From assembly GCA_944332295.1 (NCBI GenBank), contig CALVJR010000001.1, positions 128,585 through 192,584 of the forward strand: a DNA stretch of 64,000 nucleotides, in the 5' to 3' direction. The position numbers were made by a program, and so were the translations under genes. The stretch is from an uncultured Bacilli bacterium. GTDB lineage: Bacteria; Bacillota_I; Bacilli_A; RF39; UBA660. The notes under the pieces are model-generated. The model was given only the letters and a program-made list of their open reading frames with translations. It ran no database searches and was not told the origin of the DNA. Of the stretch, positions 9,648-18,638 are shown one piece after another. The stretch's first letter is position 1. Every line of letters starts with the position of its first letter.

Positions 9648-10580
9648 ATGAATTTTATAAGAACTCATAAAAAGTTAAGTATCATAGTATTAATCATCGC
9701 AATAATATTGTTTCTTTATGGTACTACATTAGCTCGATACATCTATAATGCAATTCATAATTATATCTTAGAAAGTAAAGAATTTTATTTTAATAGTACA
9801 GTATTAGATATGAATACAAAACAATTTAGAATTAATAATTGGGACGGTGTTAATGACTATGTATTAACAATAGACGTAAATAATAAGAAAAACTCACTAA
9901 AAAGTACACCTAGTGACATCTCTTACAAGATAGAAGTATCCTGTCCAGATACAGTAGAGTGTAAACTAAGTAAAACAGAAGGCATTATTTATCAAACAGC
10001 CGGAACGGATAGTTATCAAGTAACAGTAATACCAAAAGACAATTTCTATGAAGGGGATGAAGTAGAAGTAACAACTACTGCAACCTCAACATCTCCATAT
10101 GTAAAATCACTATCAGCAACTTATACCATTGGTATTGAAACAAGTAATTTTACTTATGATATAACAGATGCAAAGAATGACAAGTTTTTAACATTAAATT
10201 TAACAAATGCTCTAACATACTACAAGGTAGAAAAATCATTTGGAGCATATCAAGAAGGGGACAGACTTTCAACCGAAGAATATCAAGCATTAACAGAAGA
10301 AGAAAAAGCAAACTGTTTTTCAGCAAAAGTAACTTTATCTATTCCGACAAGAGAAATATATTTAGACATGACAAACAAGAATTACTTAGCAAAAATAGCT
10401 GGTTCAGAAAAAACAGAGACCATAGATAATTTTAATTATGTAAAAGAATTTACTTTTAAAATGGATGCTAGTTCCAGTGAAAAAGTAATATTTTATAAAG
10501 AAGATATTACAAAAGATTATACATATCCCATAGTAAATGAGGAATCCATAGTAACAGTAACCGTAGAAACTGCAGAATAG
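9648..10580 (+). CDS. Membrane-anchored beta-rich exported protein
   Basis: 310 residues: one N-terminal membrane segment (about 10-28, ending GTTLARYI) and a beta-rich extracytoplasmic region of perhaps two Ig-like domains, for example SYKIEVSCPDTVECKLSK and VTVIPKDNFYEGDEVEV. The LARY junction is again TasA/camelysin-like, but the body is longer than that family. Four Cys residues are present. Third and last gene of the 8410-10580 operon. Exact function unknown; a structural surface protein is inferred from context. Confidence 0.45.
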   Translation: MNFIRTHKKLSIIVLIIAIILFLYGTTLARYIYNAIHNYILESKEFYFNSTVLDMNTKQFRINNWDGVNDYVLTIDVNNKKNSLKSTPSDISYKIEVSCPDTVECKLSKTEGIIYQTAGTDSYQVTVIPKDNFYEGDEVEVTTTATSTSPYVKSLSATYTIGIETSNFTYDITDAKNDKFLTLNLTNALTYYKVEKSFGAYQEGDRLSTEEYQALTEEEKANCFSAKVTLSIPTREIYLDMTNKNYLAKIAGSEKTETIDNFNYVKEFTFKMDASSSEKVIFYKEDITKDYTYPIVNEESIVTVTVETAE

Positions 10581-10583
10581 GCT

Positions 10584-10611
10584 TTGAAAGAAAAAAGATA
10601 TGTGTTATAAT
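10584..10611 (+). promoter_or_regulatory. Promoter of the McrB-like/SipW operon
   Basis: TTGAAA, 16 bases, TATAAT, with an additional TG one base before the -10 (extended -10). It starts a new transcript 33 bases before the gene at 10644; an aaggagg ribosome site follows. Confidence 0.75.
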
Positions 10612-10643
10612 TTACCTAGCATAAAATAAGGAGGAGAAAAGAT

Positions 10644-11702
10644 ATGAACTTAGTAACTAAATTTTTAGAATATAAGAAAAATAAACTAGTTTCGTACGGA
10701 CTAGCACTTTTCTCCGAAACTGAATATCATGATTTTTTAGTAGAGTGCTTAAAAAAATATATCAATAATTATATAGAAGTGAAATATCATCAACAGTTTG
10801 AAACCGTATCTGATAATTCTGAAGTAACAAAAGAAGTAATAGAAGAAGAACAGACTGGAATGAGACTAGAACTATTAGATGACCTATCAGTAAAAGAAAT
10901 TATCGAAACAAACGAAGGATATATTAGAAAACAAGAACTAATTAATGTCGCAGCAACAATTGCTAAAACTATAATAAGAATAGATACTTTAGACTTAACA
11001 GAAGAAAATAAGGATGAAAAACTAGATAGAGTATTAAAAGAAGCAAATAAAGAATTCCCTCTACGCCAAAATGCCAAAACATTAATCGTAAAAATATGGC
11101 GAGAAGAAGAGGGAACAATAAAAAAGATATTAACACCAAAAGAAAGTTTTACTCTAAACTTAATATCATATGAGGGCAATATAAAAGAAGTAAAATTAAC
11201 TCCTCAAATAAAGCAATTAAATATCTATAAAAAAAGTCTAGTAGAAAGAGTTTATCAAGAAGAAAAAGTAACATATGAAAAAATAAAATTAATGATAATC
11301 TTGTTAAATCAATTAGTATTAGAAAAAATAATAAAAAAAGAAGAAATAGAAAATTACATGGTAATCATTCCCGATGAAATATGGACAAAAAAGCAAAAAA
11401 TGGATGCGATATACGAACTATTAGATGACAAAATCCTAAAAGAACATATTTTATTAGGAATTACTTATAACACATTAATTAGTAATAAGACAATACAAGA
11501 AAAAAGAAAAGAAAAATATAAGTTTATCTGTCTCCAAGATTTTACACACATTAATGATATTCCAACCAAAATAAGTAATATTGATACTTCTAATTTATTT
11601 GATTATTTAATGGTAACATCATACAAAGATAAAGACTTTAAAGAGTTTGAAAATATAGAAGTAACGACAATGAAAGGAATTTTATTTAGTAAGGAAGGTT
11701 AA
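10644..11702 (+). CDS. Unknown protein preceding McrB-like ATPase
   Basis: 352 residues, not recognised. No signal peptide or membrane segment; acidic/basic helical composition with Glu/Lys-rich stretches. The start has a strong aaggagg ribosome site. The stop is two bases before the ATG of the AAA+ gene, so the products are probably made together. It is the first gene of an operon that continues through the ATPase, the DUF2357 protein, SipW and a TasA-like protein, so a cytoplasmic adaptor or third subunit of the McrB-like complex is the simplest guess. No nuclease motif could be picked out by eye. Confidence 0.5.
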   Translation: MNLVTKFLEYKKNKLVSYGLALFSETEYHDFLVECLKKYINNYIEVKYHQQFETVSDNSEVTKEVIEEEQTGMRLELLDDLSVKEIIETNEGYIRKQELINVAATIAKTIIRIDTLDLTEENKDEKLDRVLKEANKEFPLRQNAKTLIVKIWREEEGTIKKILTPKESFTLNLISYEGNIKEVKLTPQIKQLNIYKKSLVERVYQEEKVTYEKIKLMIILLNQLVLEKIIKKEEIENYMVIIPDEIWTKKQKMDAIYELLDDKILKEHILLGITYNTLISNKTIQEKRKEKYKFICLQDFTHINDIPTKISNIDTSNLFDYLMVTSYKDKDFKEFENIEVTTMKGILFSKEG

Positions 11703-11704
11703 GT

Positions 11705-13246
11705 ATGAATACATTTATAAGGTTTTTATATGAATTTATGTCTGTTTTCTTTAATGGTCTTTATACCATAGGTAAAGGAATTGTATCTGGAATTGCTCAA
11801 ATGTTTAATATTAGTGAGTATTTATACATCATACAATTTTATAAAAATGATTTTAATGTATCAGAATGGGTACTAGTAATTATTGCGATTATCGTATTAA
11901 TCATATTATTAGGATTAATACTAGTCTTAGGCTGGTTACTAATTAGAAAATATATTAGATTTAGAAAAACATTAGTAGAGCAAGAATCAATGTTAGCAGA
12001 AATCGGAGAATTAAATAAAAAAGTAGCAAGCCTAGTAAAAGAAAAAGAAGAAATACTAGCAATGAAAGTATCTCAATTAGGACTAAAACCAGGGGAAGCA
12101 GAAATATTGGATGAAAAAGAAAATAAAGAAAAACAAGACGAAGTAGAAACATTAGAAGATGATGGAAATTATCGTTTCTCTAAACTACATGCTATTGACT
12201 TACAATTTAAAGATTATAAAGTACAAAATTATAATAATACATTCACTCTAGAAGAATTAGTAGAATTATTTAGAAACTTTGCCGCATCAAAATTAAGACT
12301 GTATTATACAACGAATATGATAAGATTATTTATCTCATCACTATCCGCAACAAAACTAGTAATACTACAAGGTATTTCTGGTACTGGTAAAACATCTCTT
12401 GCTTATGCCTGGGGAAAATTTATAAAACGAGATGCCATTATCGCATCAGTACAACCATCTTGGAGAGACCGTACGGAGTTATTTGGTTACTTCAACGAAT
12501 TTACAAAGAAATTTAATGAAACAGATGTCCTAAAAGGAATGTATACAGCAGGCTATACAGATGATGTTTATGTAACTGTACTAGATGAAATGAACATTGC
12601 TCGTGTCGAATATTATTTCGCAGAAATGTTATCTATTCTGGAAATGCCTAGCCGTGATGAATGGGTAATTGAATTAGTTCCAAGTAGCTGGGATAATGAT
12701 CCAAAAAAATTAAAAAATGGAAAATTACAAATTCCAGGAAACATGTGGTATATAGGAACAATCAACAACGATGACTCTACATTCGCAGTAACAGATAAAG
12801 TATACGACCGTGCTATGCCAATCGATATCAATGACAAAGGGCAACCATTTACACCAACAGATACCGAAGCAATGAATATAAATAGTTCTTATCTAGAAAG
12901 TTTATTTGCTGAGGCAAAACAAAAACATCCTCTATCAGAAGAGATGGAAAGAAAAATTAATGAAATGGATGACTATGTAATCAAACATTTCCGTATTGCC
13001 TTCGGTAACCGTATCGTAAAACAAATGCGAGACTTTGTCGCAACTTATATTGAATGTGGTGGAACCGAAGTAGATGGAGTAGATTATTATATCGCAAGAA
13101 AGATATTAAGAAAATTTGAACAATTAAATCTAGCATATATCAGAGATGAAATCGATGGCTTTATCGATTATCTAAATAAAACATTTGGAAAAGATAACTT
13201 TAACGAATGTAAAGACTACTTATTAAGATTAAAGAAATTAGTATAG
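11705..13246 (+). CDS. Membrane-anchored McrB-like AAA+ ATPase
   Basis: 513 residues. An N-terminal hydrophobic segment (about 54-80) precedes a Lys/Glu coiled-coil stretch (about 88-150). The AAA_5/McrB-type domain has Walker A LQGISGTGKTS (about 221-231), a PSWRDRTELFGYFNE block, Walker B VLDEMNIARVEYYFAEML (from about 292) and a sensor-1-like IGTINND. These are the hallmarks of the GTP/ATP-driven McrB subfamily used in McrBC and LlaJI restriction. A membrane anchor is unusual for that family. The next gene encodes a DUF2357 protein, the usual partner in LlaJI-type pairs, but the operon also encodes SipW and a TasA-like protein. The motor may therefore act at the envelope; this is inference. 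Confidence 0.75.
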   Translation: MNTFIRFLYEFMSVFFNGLYTIGKGIVSGIAQMFNISEYLYIIQFYKNDFNVSEWVLVIIAIIVLIILLGLILVLGWLLIRKYIRFRKTLVEQESMLAEIGELNKKVASLVKEKEEILAMKVSQLGLKPGEAEILDEKENKEKQDEVETLEDDGNYRFSKLHAIDLQFKDYKVQNYNNTFTLEELVELFRNFAASKLRLYYTTNMIRLFISSLSATKLVILQGISGTGKTSLAYAWGKFIKRDAIIASVQPSWRDRTELFGYFNEFTKKFNETDVLKGMYTAGYTDDVYVTVLDEMNIARVEYYFAEMLSILEMPSRDEWVIELVPSSWDNDPKKLKNGKLQIPGNMWYIGTINNDDSTFAVTDKVYDRAMPIDINDKGQPFTPTDTEAMNINSSYLESLFAEAKQKHPLSEEMERKINEMDDYVIKHFRIAFGNRIVKQMRDFVATYIECGGTEVDGVDYYIARKILRKFEQLNLAYIRDEIDGFIDYLNKTFGKDNFNECKDYLLRLKKLV

Positions 13247-13264
13247 AATAAAGGAGGGTAACAT

Positions 13265-14389
13265 ATGGAAGATGAAATTGAACTATTAGAAGAAACCACA
13301 AATAGTGATATATTTTTAAATAATATAAATGCAATATTATCAGTAAAAAAAGATTATGAAAAAAAAGAATATGACTATGAATGGATTGATATGATAGATG
13401 AGACTCTTCCATATCTAGACAATATTCTAAGAAATCCTAAAAGATTTATTATCAATGAGGAAGAAGTAGTACAAGTAGAAAAATCAAAGAAAGTAACTGT
13501 AGAAAGTATTATTCACTTAACACAACATACCAACTATATTCAAAAAATAGAAGATAATGGTGATGTAAAACCATCCAAAATATTAAATATTAATAAAGAG
13601 GAAAGTCTAGATACTTATGAAAACAGATTTGTCTATACATTAATTAATAATACAAGAACTTTCTTTGAACAAAGAAAAGCAGTAACGGGAGATTTTTCTT
13701 ATTTCAAGGATAAAAAAGAATTAAAATATGAAGCAAATACTCAAATTGGTACGGAAGAAGTAGAACTATCTCTAAATATATCATCTAGAAATGAAGCAAA
13801 ATTAGAAACAGAAAAGAAAGACTCTAATGAATCAGTAGCGGATAGACTAAAAAGAATAAAAATACAACTAGATGGATTTACGGGAACAGAACTAATGCAA
13901 ACGCTATCAAGATTACATGTATCACCCGTACGTTCTCCCATTAGAAAAACAAACGTTATCTTAAAAAATCCTAACTTCCAAAAAGCAGAAGCTCTATGGA
14001 ATTATATTCAAATGTATGAAGAAAAAAATGTAAATGAAAAAGAACATAAAGATTATTATGATGAAAGTAATCTAAAAAGAGAATATAACAAAGCATTTCT
14101 AGAACTATATCTAGCAAATAAAGTTCTAGACTATGAAGCAAAACTATTAACAGAAAAGAAACTGTTGCAACAATTAATAAATCGTATGATTGAAAACATA
14201 TTAGACTCTAATTCCGAAATGACAGAAAAAACCATCAAAGAATTATTTGAACAGCAATTAAAATTAATAAAAGAAGCAAATGAAGAAAAGAAGAAAAAAA
14301 TTAGAAAGATATTATTAGAAAAGCTAGAAACAGAACAAAATAATTATATAAAAGACTGGAACATACTAGAGGAGACGAGAATATGTTAA
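13265..14389 (+). CDS. DUF2357/McrC-like partner, nuclease motif not seen
   Basis: 374 residues. The block KEESLDTYENRFVYTLINN (about 115-133) matches the core of DUF2357 proteins, which pair with McrB-like AAA+ ATPases. It also has VSPVRSPIRKTNVILKNP, a conserved-looking loop. Authentic McrC/LlaJI partners carry a C-terminal PD-(D/E)xK nuclease; here the C-terminus is a Lys/Glu-rich helix and no such motif is visible. Strong ribosome site aaaggagggt. The 3' end overlaps sipW by 7 bases, so the two are translationally coupled. It is probably the cytoplasmic partner of the ATPase at 11705; a role in surface assembly rather than restriction is a hypothesis. Confidence 0.6.
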   Translation: MEDEIELLEETTNSDIFLNNINAILSVKKDYEKKEYDYEWIDMIDETLPYLDNILRNPKRFIINEEEVVQVEKSKKVTVESIIHLTQHTNYIQKIEDNGDVKPSKILNINKEESLDTYENRFVYTLINNTRTFFEQRKAVTGDFSYFKDKKELKYEANTQIGTEEVELSLNISSRNEAKLETEKKDSNESVADRLKRIKIQLDGFTGTELMQTLSRLHVSPVRSPIRKTNVILKNPNFQKAEALWNYIQMYEEKNVNEKEHKDYYDESNLKREYNKAFLELYLANKVLDYEAKLLTEKKLLQQLINRMIENILDSNSEMTEKTIKELFEQQLKLIKEANEEKKKKIRKILLEKLETEQNNYIKDWNILEETRIC

Positions 14390-14973
14390 GAAAGATATTA
14401 GATAGCAAATACTTTCAGATTCCATATAGAATAATAAAAGCAATAATTATTATTGTAATGGTAACATATGTAACTTTCGTGGTTGTTCAAAGAGTAAGTG
14501 GAAATAAAAGTATTTTTGGTTATCGTATTTTTACAGTTGCAACTGGAAGTATGATTCCTGACTATGAAATAAATGATGTTTTAGCAATCAAAGAAGTAAA
14601 CTCAGACGAATTAGAGGTAGGAGATGATATTACTTATCTCGGAAAAAAATTAGATGTTAATGGAAAAATAGTTACCCATAGAATTATTAATATAAAAATA
14701 GAGGACGGAAAGAAAGAATTTATAACGAAGGGTGTAAACTCTTCAGCAGAAGATCCTGCCATAACAGATGATCAAATCTATGGTAAAGTAATAGGAAAAA
14801 TTCCTGTTATAACCACAATCAATCATATTATAAAAAATCAATATGGCTTCTTCTTCCTAATCTTTCTTCCTTTAGTAACGGTAATCTTTTTAGAAATTGC
14901 TGATACAGTAACGGAAATAAAATTAGAAAAAAAGAAGGTTGAGGATAATGAAGATGTGGAAGAAATTATTTAA
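14383..14973 (+). CDS. sipW: Signal peptidase I, SipW type
   Basis: 196 residues: N-terminal membrane segment (about 18-37), catalytic Ser in ATGSMIPDYE (S56), then LEVGDDITYL and the His of VTHRIINI (H99), which replaces the Lys of ordinary bacterial enzymes, then a TKGVNSSAEDPAI loop supplying acidic residues, and a second membrane segment near 150-172. This is the archaeal/ER-type S26B enzyme that releases TasA/camelysin-type proteins. It is the only one of the three SipW-like genes in the window with an intact active site. It overlaps the genes on both sides, and its immediate downstream neighbour is a likely substrate. Confidence 0.85.
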   Translation: MLRKILDSKYFQIPYRIIKAIIIIVMVTYVTFVVVQRVSGNKSIFGYRIFTVATGSMIPDYEINDVLAIKEVNSDELEVGDDITYLGKKLDVNGKIVTHRIINIKIEDGKKEFITKGVNSSAEDPAITDDQIYGKVIGKIPVITTINHIIKNQYGFFFLIFLPLVTVIFLEIADTVTEIKLEKKKVEDNEDVEEII

Positions 14974-15706
14974 ATTAGATCAACCAGTAAATGAAAGAAG
15001 AAAAAGTAGAAGAAAAACCATTGTAAGAAGTATATTACTAATCGCTTTTTTACTAATAATCAATACGTTTGCATGGTTTACTTATATTTCAAAAGCTAAT
15101 TTATCTCTTAATGGAAGCGTAGTATCCTGGGAAGTAAGTTTCTTAGATCAAAATAGTATCATAAAAGATATAAATATTGCAATTACAGATATGAAGCCAG
15201 GAATGATGCAATTTGCAAAAACAATTGATATCGTAAATAACAGTGACGTAGCTGCCCAATTTACATATAAAATAACATCAGTAGAGTTACTAGGAACCAA
15301 AATATTCGAAGGAGAAGAAACGGAGACAATTAAACAAAAATTAGAGCAAGAGTTTCCTTTTACGTTAAAGATGATAGTAGGAAAACAAGATTTAGATTTA
15401 ACTGATACAAGTAGTTTCGAAGTAACAATGGACTGGACTTATGAAGAAGATAAATATTATAAAGTAAACAGTCTATATACATATGATCCAGCAGTTAATT
15501 ACTATGTGTTAATAAATGATACTTACCAAGTAGATAGTACCGTAACAGAAGAAAATTTCCAGTCTAAAGTACAAACTGGAATATATTTAGCAAAAGATGA
15601 TGCAGATAGTTTCTTCGGTTATGCCTGTGGCAATTATGAAAAAAATACCAAGAAACCATGTATGGATGTCCATATAGAATTAGAAGTGAGTCAAAGAACT
15701 CCATAA
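14948..15706 (+). CDS. TasA-like exported protein
   Basis: 252 residues from the ATG at 14948. A longer frame from TTG at 14939 is possible, but aagg at 14935-14938 sits nine bases before this ATG. A basic N-terminus (RRKSRRK) precedes one hydrophobic segment (about 27-45) ending AWFTYISKANLSLNG, the TasA/camelysin-type cleavage region followed by the SWEVSF strand. The exported domain is beta-rich, and two Cys (YACGN, KPCMD) near the C-terminus may pair. Overlap with sipW makes it the prime SipW substrate candidate. Last gene of the operon; a bidirectional terminator follows. Confidence 0.6.
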   Translation: MKMWKKLFKLDQPVNERRKSRRKTIVRSILLIAFLLIINTFAWFTYISKANLSLNGSVVSWEVSFLDQNSIIKDINIAITDMKPGMMQFAKTIDIVNNSDVAAQFTYKITSVELLGTKIFEGEETETIKQKLEQEFPFTLKMIVGKQDLDLTDTSSFEVTMDWTYEEDKYYKVNSLYTYDPAVNYYVLINDTYQVDSTVTEENFQSKVQTGIYLAKDDADSFFGYACGNYEKNTKKPCMDVHIELEVSQRTP

Positions 15707-15707
15707 A

Positions 15708-15734
15708 AAAGCAGTTTTATGATAAAACTGCTTT
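15708..15734. terminator. Bidirectional terminator between convergent genes
   Basis: A perfect 13-bp stem (aaagcagttttat / ataaaactgcttt) with a one-base loop lies between the convergent stop codons and is flanked by A and T runs, so it can serve both strands. Confidence 0.9.
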
Positions 15735-16338
15735 AATTATTTAACTGACTAAATTGAAGAGTAACACTCATCAATGCTTTACTTTCATCATCAGTAGCAA
15801 CCTCTGTATCCGCTTGATTATCCATAGTACCCTCATCATCATCCCATTTTATATAAACCCTAAATACTGTTTGATTAGTATTTTTAGAAATCTGTTGAAC
15901 AATTCCAGTATCTGCAGAATAAGTTAATCTCTCATCAGTATCACTAACTGGATTAATGACATAAGATAAAGTCTTTAAATCAGAAACACTAGAATCTACA
16001 GAAACATCAGAGTGCATAGTACATAAAAAGTTAACATCTACATCACTTGCATCAATCGTAATAGTATAATATCCTTCCACACCAGGAGCAATAACTCCTT
16101 CTTTCGTATTTTCAGACTCCAAAAATGTAGGCTCGATAGTAGTAGTTAATGTTTTTTTATTAGCAATATCTTCACCATTAACTTTAATATTCCAATTAGC
16201 AATATCAGAAGAAACTGTTCCTTCTAGTTGTCTTCGATATTTAGCATAAGAAGATTGAAATAAATAAAGAAGACAACAACTAACTAAAACAATAAACAAA
16301 ATAACAAATTTTATATCCTTTTTCTTAGCATTAGTCAT
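15733..16338 (-). CDS. TasA/camelysin-like exported protein, opposite strand
   Basis: 201 residues: N-terminal membrane segment (about 10-28), junction SSYAKYRRQLEGTVSSDIAN and strand WNIKVNGED, then APGVEGYYTITID and a KWDDDEG strand. This is the clearest camelysin-type sequence in the window and a paralogue of the protein at 8410-8988 (shared VSSDIANW/VESDIADW start and Pro-Gly-x-x-G turn). It is transcribed alone against the SipW operon. A SipW substrate and fibre subunit role is inferred from the family. Confidence 0.65.
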   Translation of the reverse strand: MTNAKKKDIKFVILFIVLVSCCLLYLFQSSYAKYRRQLEGTVSSDIANWNIKVNGEDIANKKTLTTTIEPTFLESENTKEGVIAPGVEGYYTITIDASDVDVNFLCTMHSDVSVDSSVSDLKTLSYVINPVSDTDERLTYSADTGIVQQISKNTNQTVFRVYIKWDDDEGTMDNQADTEVATDDESKALMSVTLQFSQLNN

Positions 16339-16410
16339 AAGACACCTACCTTACACTTAATTTTATCACAGAATAAAAGAAATAAAAAGTGTGTAAACTA
16401 AAAAAACAAA

Positions 16411-16428
16411 TAGTAAAATTGTTTACTA
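16411..16428. promoter_or_regulatory. Inverted repeat upstream of the lipoprotein gene
   Basis: tagtaaa and tttacta form a perfect 7-bp inverted repeat with a four-base spacer, between the divergent TasA-like and lipoprotein genes. It could be an operator; no regulator is identified. Confidence 0.3.
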
Positions 16429-16471
16429 TAGAAAAAAAGATATGATATATTCATAATAAGGATGTGAAAAT

Positions 16472-17314
16472 ATGAAAAAGAAAATAGCGTTAATCATAGG
16501 AATGTCTCTAGTAACCATATTATTAACAGGGTGTGATGGAACGGTAACAAGAGATATCAGACATGCAGGATTTAATCTATCAAATAATGAGTTCGAATGT
16601 AGTGAGTTAATGCCAATAGGAGATAGTGCAGAACCAAATGACAAAATACTATTTATGAATGAAACTTATGCTATTACAGAAAACGGTAATTTATATGATA
16701 TATCATTATCTCAATCCTATAGCAATAACCAAAATTGTAAACAAATAAATTTTGAACAAGACATCATCGCTTATATGGATAGTAATATTTTAAAAGGGGA
16801 AGATAATAAATATTATTATGCTCCAGGTACTAACAATACAACCCCGTTAACAGAGGTAACCGCAAACGACAGTAATTATCAACTTTATACATTACTATTG
16901 GGAAATGAAAATGTAAAAAAAGTAATAACAGTAGACTCTAATGCAGGAATTTATTACGTTTTAGAAAATGATGGAGTAGTATACCAATATACAATTACAA
17001 GACAAAATTATTCAGCACCATATACATTAGTATCAAAGGAACCAGTATATGATAAAGGAAAATATGGACAAATTGTAGATTTTAACTATGCTGGAGACTC
17101 TACTTCTACTTATATAAAAACCAGTACACAAATTTATCGTATGCAAAAAACAAATGAAGAAGAATGTACAAAATATGCTGATGTAGCATGCAAATATACC
17201 ATGAAAAAAGACGAAACACTAACAAAGTACTATAAAACAGAACCCAAAATATTATATTACGGACCATCTATCTTAATTACAACCTACAAAAAAGAATTTA
17301 CACCAATATCGTAA
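16472..17314 (+). CDS. Lipoprotein of unknown function
   Basis: 280 residues with a clear lipoprotein signal: MKKKIALIIG, hydrophobic core, lipobox LLTGC (Cys about 21). The mature part has repeated short strands such as ENGNLYDISL and NDGVVYQYTI, as in beta-propeller-like regions, and pairs of Cys near the C-terminus (EEECTKYADVACKY). Ribosome site aaggatgtgaaa before ATG. No enzymatic motif recognised. Monocistronic: its own terminator overlaps the stop codon. Confidence 0.7.
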   Translation: MKKKIALIIGMSLVTILLTGCDGTVTRDIRHAGFNLSNNEFECSELMPIGDSAEPNDKILFMNETYAITENGNLYDISLSQSYSNNQNCKQINFEQDIIAYMDSNILKGEDNKYYYAPGTNNTTPLTEVTANDSNYQLYTLLLGNENVKKVITVDSNAGIYYVLENDGVVYQYTITRQNYSAPYTLVSKEPVYDKGKYGQIVDFNYAGDSTSTYIKTSTQIYRMQKTNEEECTKYADVACKYTMKKDETLTKYYKTEPKILYYGPSILITTYKKEFTPIS

Positions 17315-17325
17315 GTTCTTTTTTT
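17292..17325 (+). terminator. Terminator overlapping the lipoprotein stop
   Basis: aagaatttac / gtaagttctt (one G-T pair) with a nine-base loop and a T run. The stem includes the end of the coding region. Confidence 0.75.
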
Positions 17326-17352
17326 GACAAAATTATGTTTGCGTGTTAAAAT
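17324..17352 (+). promoter_or_regulatory. Promoter of the acyltransferase gene
   Basis: TTGACA, 17 bases, TAAAAT: near-consensus, starting in the T run of the preceding terminator and about 50 bases before the gene at 17400. Confidence 0.8.
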
Positions 17353-17399
17353 AACGCAATTAAGAGACGAGGTATATGAGTAAGTGAAAAGGAGAAAAT

Positions 17400-18563
17400 A
17401 TGAAAGAAGATAAAGAGAAAAAAAGAAGTAATTTATTTATAAGTAAACTAAATGAAAAAGATGTAAATCACTTTACATCGGATATAGGATTATTTTTAAG
17501 AAGAAAATGTGATGTTCCATATAAATTGGCCGCTCATGAAATTTGTGGTGTTCATGTTATAAAGCCATCAACAGAAAACTTACTACCAGATGAAGAATAT
17601 TTTAATAGTCTAAGTGAGGAGAAAATTCCTCTTTCAAATTATGATTTAAAAAAAGGAAAACATAATATTATAGTAGAGCGATATCCCAAATTAAATAAAA
17701 AAGAACCATATATTTTTGTATGTAATCATACCTGTCCCGAAGATATAGAAACAGTACTTAACGTTTTAGATAGAAATGCTTATCTAGTATTAGGATCAGT
17801 AAAAACACTAAGAGAAGAATCAGATGGATATTTAGTATGGTTAAATGGAACAATACCATTTGATATTTCCAATAATAAGGAAAAAAGCACCGTAATTCCT
17901 AAAGCAGAACGAGTATTAAAAACAAACAGCGTTTTAATATTTCCAGAAGCATCTCACAATCTTCATCCTAATAAAATAATCAACAACTTATTTGATGGAC
18001 CAGTAAATATGGCCTTATCATCAGGTAGAAAAATAGTACTAGTAAGTTTAATTAGAGATAATGAGAAAAATGTTTCCTATGTAGACGTAAGTAACCCGGT
18101 GGATATAACAAGATTAAATGAAGAACTAGATGAAGAGTTTTCATATAATGATGAAAATTTACCACCAAAAGAATATAACAAGAAAAAAATAAAAAGAATG
18201 ACTGCTGAACTTAGAGATAAAATGGCAACATCAGTAATGCATATCTTATTAAGACATGAAGAAGTGTTAATAAGAAAAGACTATAGAAATATAGAGTCAT
18301 ATCTTAGAACAATGAAAATTTATGATTCTACTAAGAAATTACATTGGAAGGAATTTGATGATTTTGAAGGAGAATTTAAAACGAAACAAGTTCCTGCCGA
18401 ACAAACGCATCAACAGGTTATTAGCAATCTAGCAAACCTAGCAGCAACAAAAAATGTTGGCTTTGATCAAAGTAGTTGGATAACACTAGCAGACGATTTA
18501 GAAAACAAAGATGCACCAAAAGTGATGAAAAAATATGTAAAACAGTTAACTAAGTTAAAATAA
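17400..18563 (+). CDS. PlsC-like acyltransferase domain protein
   Basis: 387 residues. A glycerolipid acyltransferase-like core is visible: FVCNHTCPEDIE (about 104-115) fits the H-x4-D catalytic motif, SVKTLREESDGYLVWLNGTI corresponds to the next block, and LIFPEASHNLHPN matches the FPEG-type substrate motif. The flanks (first ~60 and last ~150 residues) are not recognised and make it longer than typical 1-acyl-glycerol-3-phosphate acyltransferases. Probably acts on membrane or glycolipid substrates at the cytoplasmic face. Own promoter; ribosome site aaaaggagaa. Confidence 0.65.
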   Translation: MKEDKEKKRSNLFISKLNEKDVNHFTSDIGLFLRRKCDVPYKLAAHEICGVHVIKPSTENLLPDEEYFNSLSEEKIPLSNYDLKKGKHNIIVERYPKLNKKEPYIFVCNHTCPEDIETVLNVLDRNAYLVLGSVKTLREESDGYLVWLNGTIPFDISNNKEKSTVIPKAERVLKTNSVLIFPEASHNLHPNKIINNLFDGPVNMALSSGRKIVLVSLIRDNEKNVSYVDVSNPVDITRLNEELDEEFSYNDENLPPKEYNKKKIKRMTAELRDKMATSVMHILLRHEEVLIRKDYRNIESYLRTMKIYDSTKKLHWKEFDDFEGEFKTKQVPAEQTHQQVISNLANLAATKNVGFDQSSWITLADDLENKDAPKVMKKYVKQLTKLK

Positions 18564-18638
18564 GAAATATTTAAAAACTCAAATTATCATTGCCAAAACT
18601 ACTAATTTTTATTAATATATAATCAGAGGCGGTATATA

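Noticed and set aside
11705-14389. Calling the McrB/DUF2357 pair a restriction system
   Set aside because: No nuclease motif or DNA-recognition domain was visible, and the operon continues into export genes.
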